Positions 48,808-61,790 of a DNA stretch of 64,000 nucleotides are shown one piece after another. The notes below the pieces were generated by a model. It was given only the letters and a program-made list of their open reading frames with translations, did no database searches and had not been told where the DNA came from. Source of the DNA: Amaranthus tricolor. Taxonomy: Eukaryota; Streptophyta; Magnoliopsida; Caryophyllales; Amaranthaceae. Location: NCBI RefSeq assembly GCF_026212465.1, contig NC_080048.1, positions 39,287,875 to 39,351,874 on the forward strand. Reading direction: 5' to 3'. Made by a program: the position numbers and the translations under genes. The first letter of the stretch is position 1. Each line of letters begins with the position of its first letter.

Positions 48808-49041
48808 ATGAAGCTTAAAGTATTAATATTGATAATCTTAATCTTCTACACCATGATCTTGTTTTCAGAAGGGAGAGTTATGATGGCTAATGATCAAGTA
48901 AATCACAAACCAAATATGTTGTTAGCAAGAGATGATAAGGAGGATAATCAAAATTTTGGGTATTTTGCAAGTAGTACACATAATCATCATGAGATCCCAC
49001 GACAAGATTTTAATAACAACCCTCCTGGGGATGGAAAGTGA
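48808..49041 (+). CDS. Small secreted peptide precursor, unassigned family
   Basis: An intact 77-residue frame begins with a clear signal peptide (residues 1 to about 23: MKLKV, then a run of I/L, ending SEGR). It has no cysteines after the signal. The mature part is polar and ends in the compact motif EIPRQDFNNNPPGDGK at the stop codon. This is the layout of plant post-translationally modified peptide hormones: signal, variable region, and short conserved Pro/Asn/Gly-rich C-terminus. The ending does not fit the CLE, CEP, RGF or IDA consensus exactly, so no family is named. A good TATA box lies upstream. The frame is short, so a chance ORF is possible, but signal plus TATA plus ending make a gene more likely. 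Confidence 0.6.
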   Translation: MKLKVLILIILIFYTMILFSEGRVMMANDQVNHKPNMLLARDDKEDNQNFGYFASSTHNHHEIPRQDFNNNPPGDGK

Positions 49042-50256
49042 AGTTCGAAGAACCAAGATCATATCGTATTTAATGTCTCCTGTTCAAGCGCTTATATAGA
49101 AGCTATGAAGAAGAATGTAAGATATGTACTAACATATATAGGGTTCATGTCTTGGATTGTACATGAAGTTTGTTAATGTTTCAAGTCTGTCTTTTAGATT
49201 TTGCTATATTTTGACAGTTTAATAAATTTGATGTAGCAAATAAAGTTGGAGTTTCTCTTAAGCTTGAGTTTTTGGGATCAAACATTATTGAAAATTAAAG
49301 GGTTTTTTTGATATGTGATCAAAGTATCTACCATTTTTATGTTTTTCTATAATGACGAAAATAAAAGATGTTTTGTGTTTATATGATTATATTGTTATTT
49401 GATTTTTTTACGTTGAGTGAATTGGGATCGTAAAAAGTGAGTTCTTTTTTTTTAAAAAAAATCTAGTTTGTGATCCTAATTTAATTAATTTTTTTGGTGG
49501 AGTATATAACATGTTTTGGACTTAATCATCATTGAAATAGCATTATTTGACTCTAAAAGCTCTCACATAATTAAGTCAAATGATACAATTTCAATGAGAC
49601 AGAAGGATATTTAACTTGGTATCAAAAGACAATATAACAAAAACTGATCACGAATTCGAATTCACTAATATCTACAATTCTAATTTGAAAGACTCCTATA
49701 TAAGAGAACGTAATAGAATGATCTAAATGTACAACTATTATTCATTTAATCTTTTTCATAAAAGGGCAAGATGCGAACATTGACAACACAAGATTCGTAT
49801 CTCTCGAAGTTTTTACATTCATCTTGACTTCTTGAAACGACCAAATTTCGAACTTGTCTAGTAATACAAGTACTAAACTCCTCATGAAATGACATACACA
49901 TCTATAAATCATCACTAATCTGGAATTGAAGAAATGAATGATCTAAATGTAATCAACAAGCAGTTGTAAATAAAAGGCATTCTATTCCAAGGATACAATT
50001 ACTCATCTGCTGAGTACTGACTACAACAAAATTTGAGTAACAACCTTGAAACTACATAGCGGAACCCTAAGTTCGAAAGCGAACAATCTAGCATGAACAC
50101 ATCATAACCATGTAATTATGATAGCTCTTACGAGCATTTGAAGTGTAAATACCACTTTCGGAACTCACAGTTTACTTCCGATATTATGAGATACTAACTT
50201 ATCCACAACCATGCCTATTCGAGAACACACCATGTAAGGTTTTCTAAAAATCGATC
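49042..50256. other. Intergenic stretch between two convergent genes
   Basis: It holds the 3' region of the peptide gene and of the homeobox gene. No other gene or clear repeat was seen. Confidence 0.45.
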
Positions 50257-53200
50257 TTAACCCGAAAAATCATGAATTACGTGACCGCCAAACGACATCC
50301 CTTGAGGTAGGAACTGGTGTTGCAGTTGTTGCTGAGAGGTCTCTGAACCGTGCCTTAGTCCTAGCGTGAGCGAGACAGCACCCAACCCACCAAGTTCAAG
50401 TCCTTGTCTTTGACAAGGCAAGAAACCGATGAATGAATTATCGATCTCGCTTGGAACATGATGATTTCCAATCCTAGAGCATTTTTGAAAGAATTGCTCG
50501 GTATTTGTTGTTTCGCCTCTAATTGGTCGTTCGAGGGATGTCGATGGTTCCATGCATTCTAACTGCTTACTATCACAAGCACCGATATTTACTGCTGGTT
50601 GGCAACCTGACTGATTACCGGCTGCTGCGTGATCTCTATTTTTCGCAATGACCGACATTACGGTATTGTTTGAGTGTGTTTCGGATCGTGAACCCCCCTT
50701 GGTTTCTAGCATGTGTATTTCTTCCACCATTGGTTTCCATAATCGCACTCGAGCATTGATGAACCAATTTGAGACCTGTATTCATTTTTGAAAGATCAAA
50801 TATATATTTCTTAACGATGCAAGCAACCAACTTGATAAATTTGTTATCGGGCTTGTACACAACAGACCCACATAAGAGGATAGTTGGCTACCACATAGAG
50901 TCTTGCGTTCATTTGCAAACGCACTTAAGATTCTATATTATAATCATATTATTATCAAAAGTGTCTCAAACACGAATTGATGTAAATGGATCTTGCATAT
51001 TTAGATATTCTTGTTCATTCTAAACACAAATTTAACATTCAATCTCAAAATTTGATACGTAAATTGTGCGACATTGTTTTCAAGTTCATACACTTGAGCA
51101 TATGATAAATTTGGGCTTGAATACAAGGCCCAAACAAGAGACGAGTTGACTGCACACAAACCAGGAACCAATTGGTATCAAGAGGAGTAGCCCATCAAGT
51201 ATATATGATGGCCAATCTCTCTCTAATTCTTCAATATGAGATCACAAGTGGGTTATTTTCCAACAGCATAAAACATCGAATAAATAAGGGATAACAAAAA
51301 TAAAACGTCCAAGCGACACTACTAAAGCTTGTAAAATATTAACACAAAACGAAAATGATCCTCTCACCTGGTTTCGAGTTAAGCCCGTTTGGGTGGCAAG
51401 TAGCTGTTTGTCATTGTCCGTTGGGTAACTACAAGATTACGAAAGTACATGAGTTTTAATGACAAATTTTTTTCTATTATAAAGAGGACAACATTCGACT
51501 ATACGAGGCATAAAACTCACGGGTGAAGGAAATGGTCGAAGAGCCAAGCTCTAAGAATAGAAACCGCACGCTCCGGAAGACCTCTTTGTGGCCTCCAAAC
51601 ATGGTTTTGGTGACCTCCATGAGCCATTTCACCAACAGAACCGGGTTTAACCTTTGCGAAATTTTGATCAAATCTCAAACTACTGCTATTACTACTATCC
51701 CCCTTCAGAAAGCTGGCAGAAGATGCAATGTCTTCACCCAATGCTCTCTTTATGAGCTTAATTTGGTCAGCAATTGCATTCTTGAGACACCTGAAATGCC
51801 TCGAGATAGTCTTGATTGATCGAGAAATATAAGGAGTCGCGTCACTGAGCCCCGGTACCGAATCAAATGCTGAAACCACCATCTGCATTTGTTGATGATA
51901 TTGCTTGTGCCGTTTGCAAACCTTCACACATTATTTCAAAAGTATTAGGCAGTTTTCAAAGACATACTATTACTATAGGCAAATGTTACTACTCAAATGG
52001 ACATCAAATTGGCATTATCGAACTGTCGAACAGCTATATTAGTGATTAATTCGTATGTAATTTGGTAAATTGTATCATCAATATCCATAGTAATCTTGAT
52101 TCTTGTCTACCTCTATGCGCCTCTATCAATACAATATGTTCTCCCGCGGAAATAGATATCGGAGGTGTTTGGCAAATAGAGTTTGCAGCTAGTAGCTGAT
52201 TACTAATTTGACCAACTGAATCTATTGATCGGTTTGACCGCCTAATTTTGAACCTTGTTCAAAAATAGCTTATTCATAACAATAAATTGTTTAAACCAAC
52301 TAATTTACTAAATACTAGCGTTTGATAGTTTGGTCACCCAACATTTTTCTTGTTTAAAAATAAGCTAAATTTGTATAGTAAACCTTTTTGCAAAACACCC
52401 CATCTTCAGTTACGTTTTATTATCCTAATGTCTTTAAGTGGCTCCCCATAGCCAGGCTTTGGGGGTCGGAAATACAAATCATTTTCCTTGTTAGTGACAA
52501 CAAAGAGGTTATTTGCAATCTACTCTTGTTAACAAAAAGCATGATATATCGAGTTATTTTAATATAAACCGCTATAAGACTAAACCAAAAAGCAATTAAT
52601 CTTTTGCCCGATGGAAATAAGAGACGATAATAGATGTCTACAACTGATCTATGCTAATTTATTCACTTGTTTGATGTAACAAGTTGTCATAAATAATATC
52701 CTAATATCTTTAAGTGGCTCCCACGTAAGCAGCTTAAGGAGGCCAGAAATACGCATCTTTACCCTTGTTAGTGTCGAAAGTTCATTTCCTATCGACTCTG
52801 GTTAGCAAAGATCACATGCAACTTCACACAAACAAAAAACACGCCTATTTAACGAGTCATTTTGATATAGTCGCTATAATACGAAACCAAAAAACTATAA
52901 ATCTTTTCCCTGAAGTCTATAACTGATTTATGCTAATTTATTTCAATGTTTGATCTAAAAAGTTCTCATAAATGTCACAAGCAAAGCTGTATGTCTTGTC
53001 ACTGCAAGTTGATCATAAGTTATAAGATAGTCGTCCAAAGAGACAAAATATTTCACATCAATATTATAAAATCAGAATAGGCCACAAAAATAAAGCATGC
53101 ATCAAAAGGTTTATATATGCTACATTGTTGAAAGATCTAAAGTGATTAGAACGGGCGAAATCGACCCATCAACCACATATGATGGACTAAAATATAAGTA

Positions 53201-53692
53201 TAAGTATATCATCAAAAGTATTAAATAATTCCAAAGATTTAATGTTCCCGAGACATGTTTAAACCAAAATGACCCACAAATGTATAATTAAGGCAAAAAC
53301 TAAAGCCCATGTTATCATCCAGAACTTTTTAAAGTTGAAAGCATGTTATAGAAACAGTATTACATTACAAGCTTTTCTCTACGATGTTAGGGATTGGGGC
53401 CTTCTCAAAATATATATAATCGTTTCTAAACTTATAACACGAAAACAAAGGAAGAGAATCTTTTTTTGCTTCTTTTGGCCGGAAAAGGGCGTGGGAAGAG
53501 GATTTTCAATACATCATCATACCCAGTGTATCCCGTTAATAAGAAATTATGATTAGGGTCTGGGGAGGAAAAAATGCGGTAACCCATACCACATAAAAGA
53601 GAATGTTGCCAAAGAGTCCCTCGGCTCGAGAAAGGACCTCAGAAAAATGAGATATGCTCAATCACTTTCAAGTTTAGAATATCGACCATAAC

Positions 53693-53758
<66 letters not shown>

Positions 53759-56747
53759 ATAATCTGAGTCAAAAAGCTATTTCAAGACTCCCTTTGAACA
53801 TTTAGATAAACAAAAACTCTTGTGTGAGCGGTCTCATCGAGAAACATTCTTCACACATGGGTTAAATAGCCCAACTAAAATAATTATTAGCATATAGACT
53901 TCTTGTTTTAAGGTTGTCTTATTGAGAGAGTGTCTCTTAATTACAAGAGTAATTAGTAGATAAATTGAATTATATAACTTTAAAGGTTACTTGCTTAGCT
54001 CTAAAGCATAACTAAACAAGATTTTCAATACTTTATTAGATTTGAACTTGGGATATATTCCCACAATTATTAAAGGGACCAAATGTCTCTAATGAACTAT
54101 TTTTATAACAACTTGGAATAGTTGATAAAATCCAAATAACACATAAATTATCAAGTCATATCAGTTATAAACATATTACCCAAAAAAAGCCTAACAAGTT
54201 TGTTTGATCTTGGATACTCTAAAAAAGAAGTTTGGAAGTGTATTAGTTAAACATATCTAATGGGACATCAATCAAGAGATTAATTCAAATAAACTACTTG
54301 CGAGATAGACAAGGGTGAAATTTCCAAATTAGGAAAGACTAAACACCGGGCTAACCTTCCACTAGAAATAGTACATTTCAATAATATTTACCCAACAAAC
54401 GATTTTTATTACCACCATTTAATACTACAAATCAAATGAGCCCAAGGGTACTACACTACCTAGCGTACCGTTAGGGTAAATGCAATACACTCCAAATGAG
54501 GGTAATACACCCACATCACTCATGTAGTCCATTTTAATCATATCTCGACCATCATATTCTCCTTATATTAACCTCAATACCTTAATCATATTTACAACAA
54601 CCTCAATACCTTCTATTAGTTCGACTTTCATTACCCTCGCAAAACATTACCTTAAATCAATGCGAGTATGTTATAGGTGATAACTTCAAAATAATAAATC
54701 GTTTTGATTTATATAATTAACATGACCATATATAATTCAACGAAAACATTCAAATGGTCATAGAACATAAAATGATTCTCTTAAAAGAAAAATACTATAA
54801 AACTTGGATATGAAACATATTGACATTACTAAGGCTAATATATGGATGACCTCTCATATAGTCGATTTCATATTTTAGAATTAACTGATTAAGACTTTGA
54901 TATTATTAATGTGTATTCGGATTACACATATAAAGCTAAAAAAATGACGAATACATTTAAAAGTTTGAAAACTAATTAAACATATAAATCACTATAATTA
55001 TATATATATGAGGTTAAAAACCATAATAACACGTCTAAACAATTGTTTTGAATTAATTATTTATCGATAAGACATGATTAGAAAATGAAATTTTAGAGCT
55101 TATATCTGAAAGGTCATTAAATAATGTTAGAAAGATACCAAAGTTGTAAAACAAGTATTTAAAGACGAAAGGATTGAGAGCAACACGAGTAACCCCTCCT
55201 AATAACTAGTCTTAATTACTCCAACAATTGAAAGTTGGCCAAATCTCATACGACAAACATACTAAGTTTTTTATTTCATTCGGTTGTCCCAATATCATCA
55301 TGTGGCTCCTGTTGATAACGAGTTTGAAAGGGATGTATGTACACAACTTTAGAACAAAGAGCAAACATTTTGTAATCTCGTGTAAATAAAAAGTACATGT
55401 CATTGTACAATATTGGCAACTTTCAAAACCAAAAACAATATATAAGTTGTAACAATAAAGAACAAAGAGGAAGTAATGTAGCCTAAATAAAAGGCACCTT
55501 AATTTACGAGTCATTTTTACATTAGTCTCAACTTTCATAACCGAAAACTATAAACCATTAAAACGACAAGCAAAGAGGTCGTAATTGTTGGAAAATAACC
55601 CACATGTGATCCATATCGAAGTCCAAGCCTAGATTTATAAATAATCTTGCTTAAATAAAAAAGCACTAGATTTAGAGAGTCATTTTATCATAGTCTCAAT
55701 TTTAAAAACCAATAACTATAAACCATTAGAACAAAGAGTAAAGAGGCTGTAAATCTTGTAATCTTTGTGAAGTGCAATTTAACGAGTATTTAACGAGTCA
55801 TTTTAATTTAACGAGCCATTTTAATATAATCAGTTCGCTTCAACGAAAATAGACACAAATATACATACAAGTATGCACAAGAAAGATCAAAAATCCCATT
55901 TAGAATAAACCAAATGAATGAACATATGACAAAAAATAGTAAGGCAAGGAAAAAATGCACAAACCTCTTCTTGCATATTAAGAAGTGTTGCTTTCCTTTC
56001 ATGGCAATCAGGCCTATAAGGTTCACAAGTTGAACTCCTACAACTCAAATCATTAGATCCATGGGTTTTCGAACCCGAGCCCGTATAGCAATTCCCAATA
56101 TTTGGAACATTATGGCCATTCTCAGATCCATCATTCCCTCTCCATAACCCAGCAGCACTAAAGAACTCATCCAACAACACTTGAGCTGGTTTCAAAAACT
56201 TAGAACTCTTCAAAATCGCTGCGTAACCCGTAAAAGGCCCTAGTGGCCCGACATTTCGATCCATACTATGGATCGAAGTCGAACCACCACCCATATCCGG
56301 CACTTGACTAGTGCATTGTTTGGTAACAATAGATGAAATACCCGCGGGCTCAAACGGTTTCATATCCCGGGGATGGAGGTGGGGATCCGGATCCGGATCC
56401 CCATCCCCACCCTCTTGGTACCCACAAATTTGATTAGATGATAAAGATAAAGAAAGCCCACTTGAATCATTACCATGAGCAACAAAATTAGCCCAATTTG
56501 AAACATTATTTGGATAATCCATTTGAAAACTTGGTACCCAATTGGGATCACATGAATCGGAGCTAGATGGAGCAAAAAAACGGGTAGGGTGGATATTGGA
56601 AAACGGGTTAAAATTAAGCATTTCGGGTGGAAGTAAAAGTTGAGATGCGTTGTTATTGTCATCAAAATGTTGTTGAACTCTAAGTTTATCTCTTCTTCTT
56701 TGTTGTGCTACATGCAAATCTTGTATCAAATTATTACTCATTTCCAT
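50257..56747 (-). CDS. BLH9: BEL1-like homeodomain transcription factor (BLH9/PENNYWISE type)
   Basis: Four exons (56747-55965, 51921-51521, 51428-51368, 50775-50257) join in frame to give 587 residues. Domain order: [11 protein letters not shown] near the N-terminus; SGLSLSLSS (ZIBEL-type motif); the SKY box [20 protein letters not shown]; the BELL domain beginning [13 protein letters not shown]; a TALE homeodomain with the extra loop HPYPTDNDK and recognition helix [13 protein letters not shown], followed by [11 protein letters not shown]; and a second ZIBEL-type motif [10 protein letters not shown]. The tail ends HVIHDFSG. The DKLR start, [10 protein letters not shown] and the tail ending HDF-G fit the PENNYWISE/BELLRINGER group best; its paralog POUND-FOOLISH (BLH8) is the alternative. 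Such proteins act in the nucleus with KNOX partners (STM, KNAT1) in shoot meristem, stem and replum patterning. The first coding intron is about 4 kb and full of repeats. Confidence 0.92.
52163..52406. mobile_element. MITE of the TGTTTGG family in the BLH9 intron
   Basis: The left end GGTGTTTGGCAAATAGAGTT pairs with the right end AACCTTTTTGCAAAACACCCC. The interior has the usual AGCTTATT/AATAAGCT inverted words. Target duplication unclear. Confidence 0.55.
52425..52980. repeat. Tandem duplication, unit about 275 bp, in the BLH9 intron
   Basis: Copy 1 (about 52427-52700) and copy 2 (about 52702-52977) share, in order: CCTAAT(G/A)TCTTTAAGTGGCTCCC, CCTTGTTAGTG, CGAGT(T/C)ATTTT(A/G)ATATA, CCGCTATAA/TCGCTATAA, ACTGAT(C/T)TATGCTAATTTATT and TTTGAT-TAA. 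Identity looks like 70-75 percent, so the duplication is old. Confidence 0.75.
53696..53756. repeat. TA dinucleotide microsatellite
   Basis: About 30 uninterrupted TA repeats within the first coding intron of the homeobox gene. The length is likely to vary between individuals. Confidence 0.97.
53819..53955. mobile_element. Short MITE with CTTGTGTGAGCGGTCTC ends
   Basis: The left end CTCTTGTGTGAGCGGTCTCA is roughly complementary to the right end GAGAGAGTGTCTCTTAATTACAAGAG. About 135 bp. It belongs with the other GGTCTC-ended elements in the window and sits in the homeobox gene intron. Confidence 0.5.
55390..55830. repeat. Three or more diverged direct repeats in the BLH9 intron
   Basis: A unit containing GAGTCATTTT, AGTCTCAACTTT, AACCGAAAACTATAAACCAT and AACAAAGAG(G/T)AAG recurs at about 55395, 55508 and 55677, and as shorter pieces near 55794. 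The same words occur 3 kb away in the repeats at 52427 and 52702, so one intronic repeat family is scattered through this intron. Confidence 0.65.
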
Positions 56748-56879
56748 TTTTTTTCAATAATTCTTCTACTTATTTTATTTATTACCTGTAGAATCAACAC
56801 ACGAAAAGGTAAATATAATAATTATTTAAAAAAGAAAAGTTAAAAATTATTAATTTGCATGAAGAGAGGGGAAAAAAAT

Positions 56880-57570
56880 ATCACCTTTGGGAAGAAAATA
56901 TGATTGGATTAAGAGATAATATGCTCCACATAGTACAGTTTCGTTGTCGGCAAGCTTTAGATCCTAAGACAACCACACAAATATTAGCATGATCATCTTG
57001 ATCATATCATCAAAATAAAAAAAAATAAAAAGGGTTTTTTCAAAATAAAAATCTATCAGAAAAAGTGAAAAAAAACCCATAATGATGATCATGTCAAAAA
57101 CCCTAAAATCAAAATTTCACATTTTTTTTTACAAAAACAAAAAAAGAAACTTTTTTTTCAATTTTCTTTTCTTTAGGGTTGATCTAGAAAATCCCATGTA
57201 AGTAAAATGAAAATCCAATCCAATGACAAGATCTTCTTAACTACCCACTTGTTTAATTTCAATGTATTTATATTATAATTAATATTTTTTTAGTGGATTA
57301 GAAAGACAAAAATCGTGGGTTAGTCTAGTGGTTAAGATCGAATGAAAGTATTCTCGTTCGATCAATTTTTTAATTAAAAAAATGAGAGAATAAAAATGAA
57401 AACCTGGAGATAAAGCTAGAAAGGATGAGAGGAAGGTGAAATTAATAATGGAGAAAATGAAGGAATAAGGAAGAAATGGTAATGGAAAGGTGAGAAGAAG
57501 AACCACACGTTAAGTAAAACAGTAGAGGAGAAGAAGTAGAAGAAGAAGAAGAAGATGAGGTATTAGTAGT
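56880..57570 (-). promoter_or_regulatory. 5' UTR / promoter region of the BLH9-type gene
   Basis: On the minus strand this region includes a pyrimidine-rich leader (the GAAGAAGAAGAAG run at 57538-57553 read as CTTCTTC). A possible UTR acceptor (TTCTACAG, near 56786) lies between it and the start codon, suggesting an intron in the leader. This is inferred from composition and position only. Confidence 0.35.
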
Positions 57571-57784
57571 CAGAGTTTGGCAGAGATGATAAGAGAAGAA
57601 AACAGATTAAAGGAAAGTGAAAGTGAAAGTGAGAGACAGCACACAATTGTTCTTACGCTAACTTTGCGTTTCTCTTCAATCTCCCACCAAATTTTTTATT
57701 TTGTATTACGTGGGTTCTTGTTTATGGTGTTTTATGGTTTTTTGGTTGATTTTTTAGTTAGGTTTTAGATTTCGATTTTTAGTT

Positions 57785-58066
57785 TGTTAGTTGGTCAAAT
57801 AGTTAAAAGGAGTTTAGTTTTTGTTTTTTAAGCCAGTTGAAAAAAATATTTTAGTTAGTTTTTTTGGTTGGCTTTAGCTTATTAATTTATTTTTTCTCTA
57901 ATAAACAGTCAGTATTCAATACCTAAATTTATTAAACATTTTTATAAACAATTGGTTTTTTTCAACTAGCTAAAAAGCCAACAAAAATAACTAACGATTT
58001 CAACTGATCATACAAGTTAATTAAAAAAACTATCGGCCAACAACCAGTTGTTAAACACCCCATACA
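57785..58066. mobile_element. MITE of the TGTTTGG family
   Basis: The right end, CAACCAGTTGTTAAACACCCC, is the complement of GGGGTGTTTxxxAACTGG. The left end, GTTAGTTGGTCAAATAG, is partly eroded. Internal phrases TCTAATAAACAGTCAGTATTC and AGCCAACAAAAATAAC match the element at 59282-59585. Confidence 0.6.
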
Positions 58067-59281
58067 TAAATGAAAATTGTTGAAAATAATTATATTTTTT
58101 ACACATGTGCTATGAGTAATTCTATATATTGATTATATTCTATTAATATCATTTTTATTATTTCTTTCGTTATGAAATATCTCTATGGTGATTTGTAATA
58201 TTAGTTGTTGGAACTTATTTTATATTGTGGCTAATATGTAAGAAAATATATAATTAAGTGAAATTTTAAATTGTCTAAGTGCGTACTTTATAATATTAAT
58301 TTTTAATAATTTTTAAATATACATAGTTTAATATATAAATAATTAAAATAAATACAAGAGATTGCATAAAAATTCGTCAGATTTAGAAAATTTAATAAAA
58401 AGATATATATTTGCTCTCAGCATATTTGTTTGGGAGGGAAGGGTAGTGGGATAGTACGGTTGTAAACTTGTAATGGTATACGGGAGGGATTGTGGTGGTC
58501 TGTGCTAGAAGCAAATATTTTTTGATCTATGTAAAGTTCAATTATTAAATTAAATATATTTTATGGAGAGTGTGAAAAATGTATAAATAATAATATGAGA
58601 AAAATATTTGCATATTTTAATATCAACAAAATTCTTATTGGATATTTTGATATTAACAATATTTGTTACATGGTTTTATATCATTGTGAGTTTTTTACCT
58701 TTTAATAGTTGTGACTTGCATGTTAATATTTATTTTTTAAATATTTTTGATATTAACAATTCATAGTACATCCACTCGGTTTTGATCTAATAAATTAATA
58801 TTAGGAAAAATCTATTTTAAAAATTTTAGTTTTAAGCGTGTTTTTAATGTTTAAAATTTTCAACTTTGAGATATTATATAAAAATCAAAAAATGCAAATT
58901 ATTCTAAAAATCTAAATTTGAAATATCTACAAGAATTTATGTTGAAATATTATTTGAAAATTTGAACTTTATAAATAATTATAAAACAAAAATATACATA
59001 GACTAATAAAATGATGTCACAAATTTGTTTTTACAACTTATAGATGTCATCTTACAAAGGCATACCAAAAATTAAAAAAAAATTAAAACTCTGCAATTTT
59101 AAAAATTATGATATTTTTATAAAAATTTTGTATCTTTAAACACTTCAAACATACTACGATATTAATATTAGGGCTCTCTACGGTTGAACATGTTAAACAT
59201 ACTCAAAACTTCATAATAAATAAATTTTTAAAATAAATATTCCTAAAATTGTGATTTCCAAAAACAAATATGTACAGTTGA

Positions 59282-59585
59282 GGGGTGTTTGGTAGTTATC
59301 TTTTACATTGGCTTTTAACTGTTAGTTTGTTATTTGGTTAAATAGCCAAAGAAAAGTAGTTGGTAAATGGCTTTAAGTCAAAATAAAAAGCTACTCCAGT
59401 TAGTTTTTTTATTGGCTTTTGCTTTGTTGATTAACTTTTTTTCTAATAAATAACCACAGTCAAACCTAAACATCTTCATAAATAGTTATCTTTTTCAGTT
59501 AGTTTAAAAGCCAACAAAAATAATCAATATATTCAACTGATCACACAAATCAACTAAAATAAGAGACAACCAATTACCAAACATG
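59282..59585. mobile_element. MITE of the TGTTTGG family, about 300 bp
   Basis: The left end GGGGTGTTTGGTAGTTATC pairs with the right end ACAACCAATTACCAAACATGT. The interior is a long imperfect palindrome with GCCAACAAAAATAATCA against TTATTGGCTTTTGC. It shares internal phrases with 57785-58066 and 45060-45365. Confidence 0.7.
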
Positions 59586-61546
59586 TTGAAGTTTTATAAT
59601 TATAACCACCTAAATTAAGAGCTTTAAAATCAATTGTGTCTTAATAAGATAGCAAAATCAATGGTATTTATAGTACAAGTACAGAAATGATCCGTGATCT
59701 ACTGCAAACTGCATGCTCTATTTCTCCCGCTACCATATAACAAAATCAATGAGTAATACTCAACTAGCTTTTCTTCCCAGATGCTTTTACTAAAGTCTAA
59801 AGCTAATATAACTCTCACTTTTTAATCATGGCTTTTCAAATTCATTATATTTATACTTCTATTTTTTACTACCTTTTTTTATCAACTTCATTTTTTAGTT
59901 TCCCTTTATTATAAATAATTGACTCTCTCATATTATAAAATATATTCTCTCTTATTCATCACAAGTGTTTAATTTATTTTTTTGGACATTATTCATTTTC
60001 TACTAATTTGTATTTTATTATTAAATTATAAGTTAAACATAGTCAAGTGTGATCTTGTTTGATTCGTCTCAATGCAAAGATTTTCCATAATTTTTAATTA
60101 TGCATTAGATATATTAACAATTGAATAAGAGCATTGGATATAATGCATAAAGCAAATAAGACATTTTTGGTGAATAGAACAGAGTGTTTGAAACCTTAAT
60201 TATTAACTTATACTTTTGGTTAAATTGATTTCTTAATATGGCACCAGAGTTAACGTGACAAGAAGTACTCCACTCACCACTCATTTAAAGTTAAACATTT
60301 CCCATTAAATATAAGAAGAGTATGTGTTGTTCACTTTTCTAACCCGAATAGACTCTCGTGTGAAAGGATATATTAGAGTATAAAAGATATCTTGAGATAT
60401 AATCTTTAATTGAGTTGGTTTCTTGGCAGACTCATAATTAGTTGAATCCTCTAGTGCTAGTATACGTACAATTTAATAACTCATATTACAAAGCAAAATT
60501 ATAAATTATATCTAAATTTAAATCAAGTTAATATCAATTTTGTACATAAAAATAATTTTTTGACCCTAAAAAATTTAGAATCTTGGGCGATAGCCCGCTT
60601 TACTTTTTGTTAATCGAAAATCATGTAAATTGCAATAGCATGACATTCTTCGCATGTTAAGAAAACAAATATGAATAATAGTAGATGGGATTAAAAGTAA
60701 GAGAAATTAAATAAACACGTGTTTATAAGAATTAAAGAATGTGGTGAAACCATTACCAAAAATTAATTTGTACAGCGAAGTTAAAATGGGAAAAAAAAGT
60801 ATTGCAATAGTTTGGAACATAGAAAGTATAATTCTTAAACAATGCAACAAAAATAAAGAATTTGACTTGGGCACTACGATAGTAAAAGAAAAAAGTGAGA
60901 TTATTTTTGTGTGATGTTTAAGAATTATAATTTTATTTAAAAATTTAAAAATGATTAAATTTATAATTGAATTTGTCTCGACTTGAGGGAGTCTCTGACT
61001 ATATTTTCTATTGTGGATATGAGTTACTGTCTTATTTTCTTCCCCAAATTCTAATTATAGATTTTATGAGTCAGATATATCGGAGATGTAATTGAATTAT
61101 AATTTTTATTTTGATTTTTAGTTCTATTATAATCCTAATGAGCTAAAGCCTAGTGAAATAAACGTTGGGTAGAGTGGAAAGAGTACGGATAGGTGCATCC
61201 ATCAGTAAAACAGAATTAACGTCACTCTAATGGCCTAATGCTTACTGTAGTCAGCACTAGAGTAAATACAGTGACCCAGGCCGATACTCTTTGCCTATAA
61301 ATGTTAAAAATGGAACCGATAATATAATATTTATTCGATGTTGAAATTAAACTCATTTTTAATCGACTTTAAAATAAATTTAAAATTATGTAAACATTAA
61401 ATCAATATGGATGAAAAATTCGATTTGAAATTAATTAGAAATATGTAATTAGAATTTGATCCGATAACCCAAATAAACATCTTTGCTCGTATCTTATACC
61501 AAAAAAGAAGAAAATTTATTTATTATGATCAATTAAAATGATATTT

Positions 61547-61790
61547 GATCCCTTCTAATTTACTTGCAATGTTTGTATTTTCGCGCAGTTTAATGTACTA
61601 ATTCAACCTTTAATATTTTTAATTATGTAAATAAATTATAAAATTTTAATATTAATAATTTTTGTAATGAAACAAATAAAATAAAATCTGATAATTTGAC
61701 TATGTTTTAACCTATAGATTAAAAATTAATACCAAATTAAATATAATAAATAAATAGTGTGATGCAACTAATTTAAAACGAAGGTAGTAA
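61547..61790. mobile_element. Stowaway-like MITE
   Basis: The left end GATCCCTTCTAATTTACTTG pairs with the right end CAACTAATTTAAAACGAAGG, which is followed by TAGTA. Non-coding, AT-rich. Confidence 0.55.

Noticed and set aside
57300..57365. tRNA-like words TAGTCTAGTGGTTAAG and GTTCGATCAA
   Set aside because: They resemble pol III boxes with roughly correct spacing, but no cloverleaf acceptor stem forms and no A run follows; too weak to call a tRNA or SINE.
57577..57768. 63-codon plus-strand frame beginning MAEMIREENRLKESESE
   Set aside because: It lies in the upstream region of the homeobox gene on the opposite strand, and the low-complexity start is followed by a random-looking hydrophobic end.
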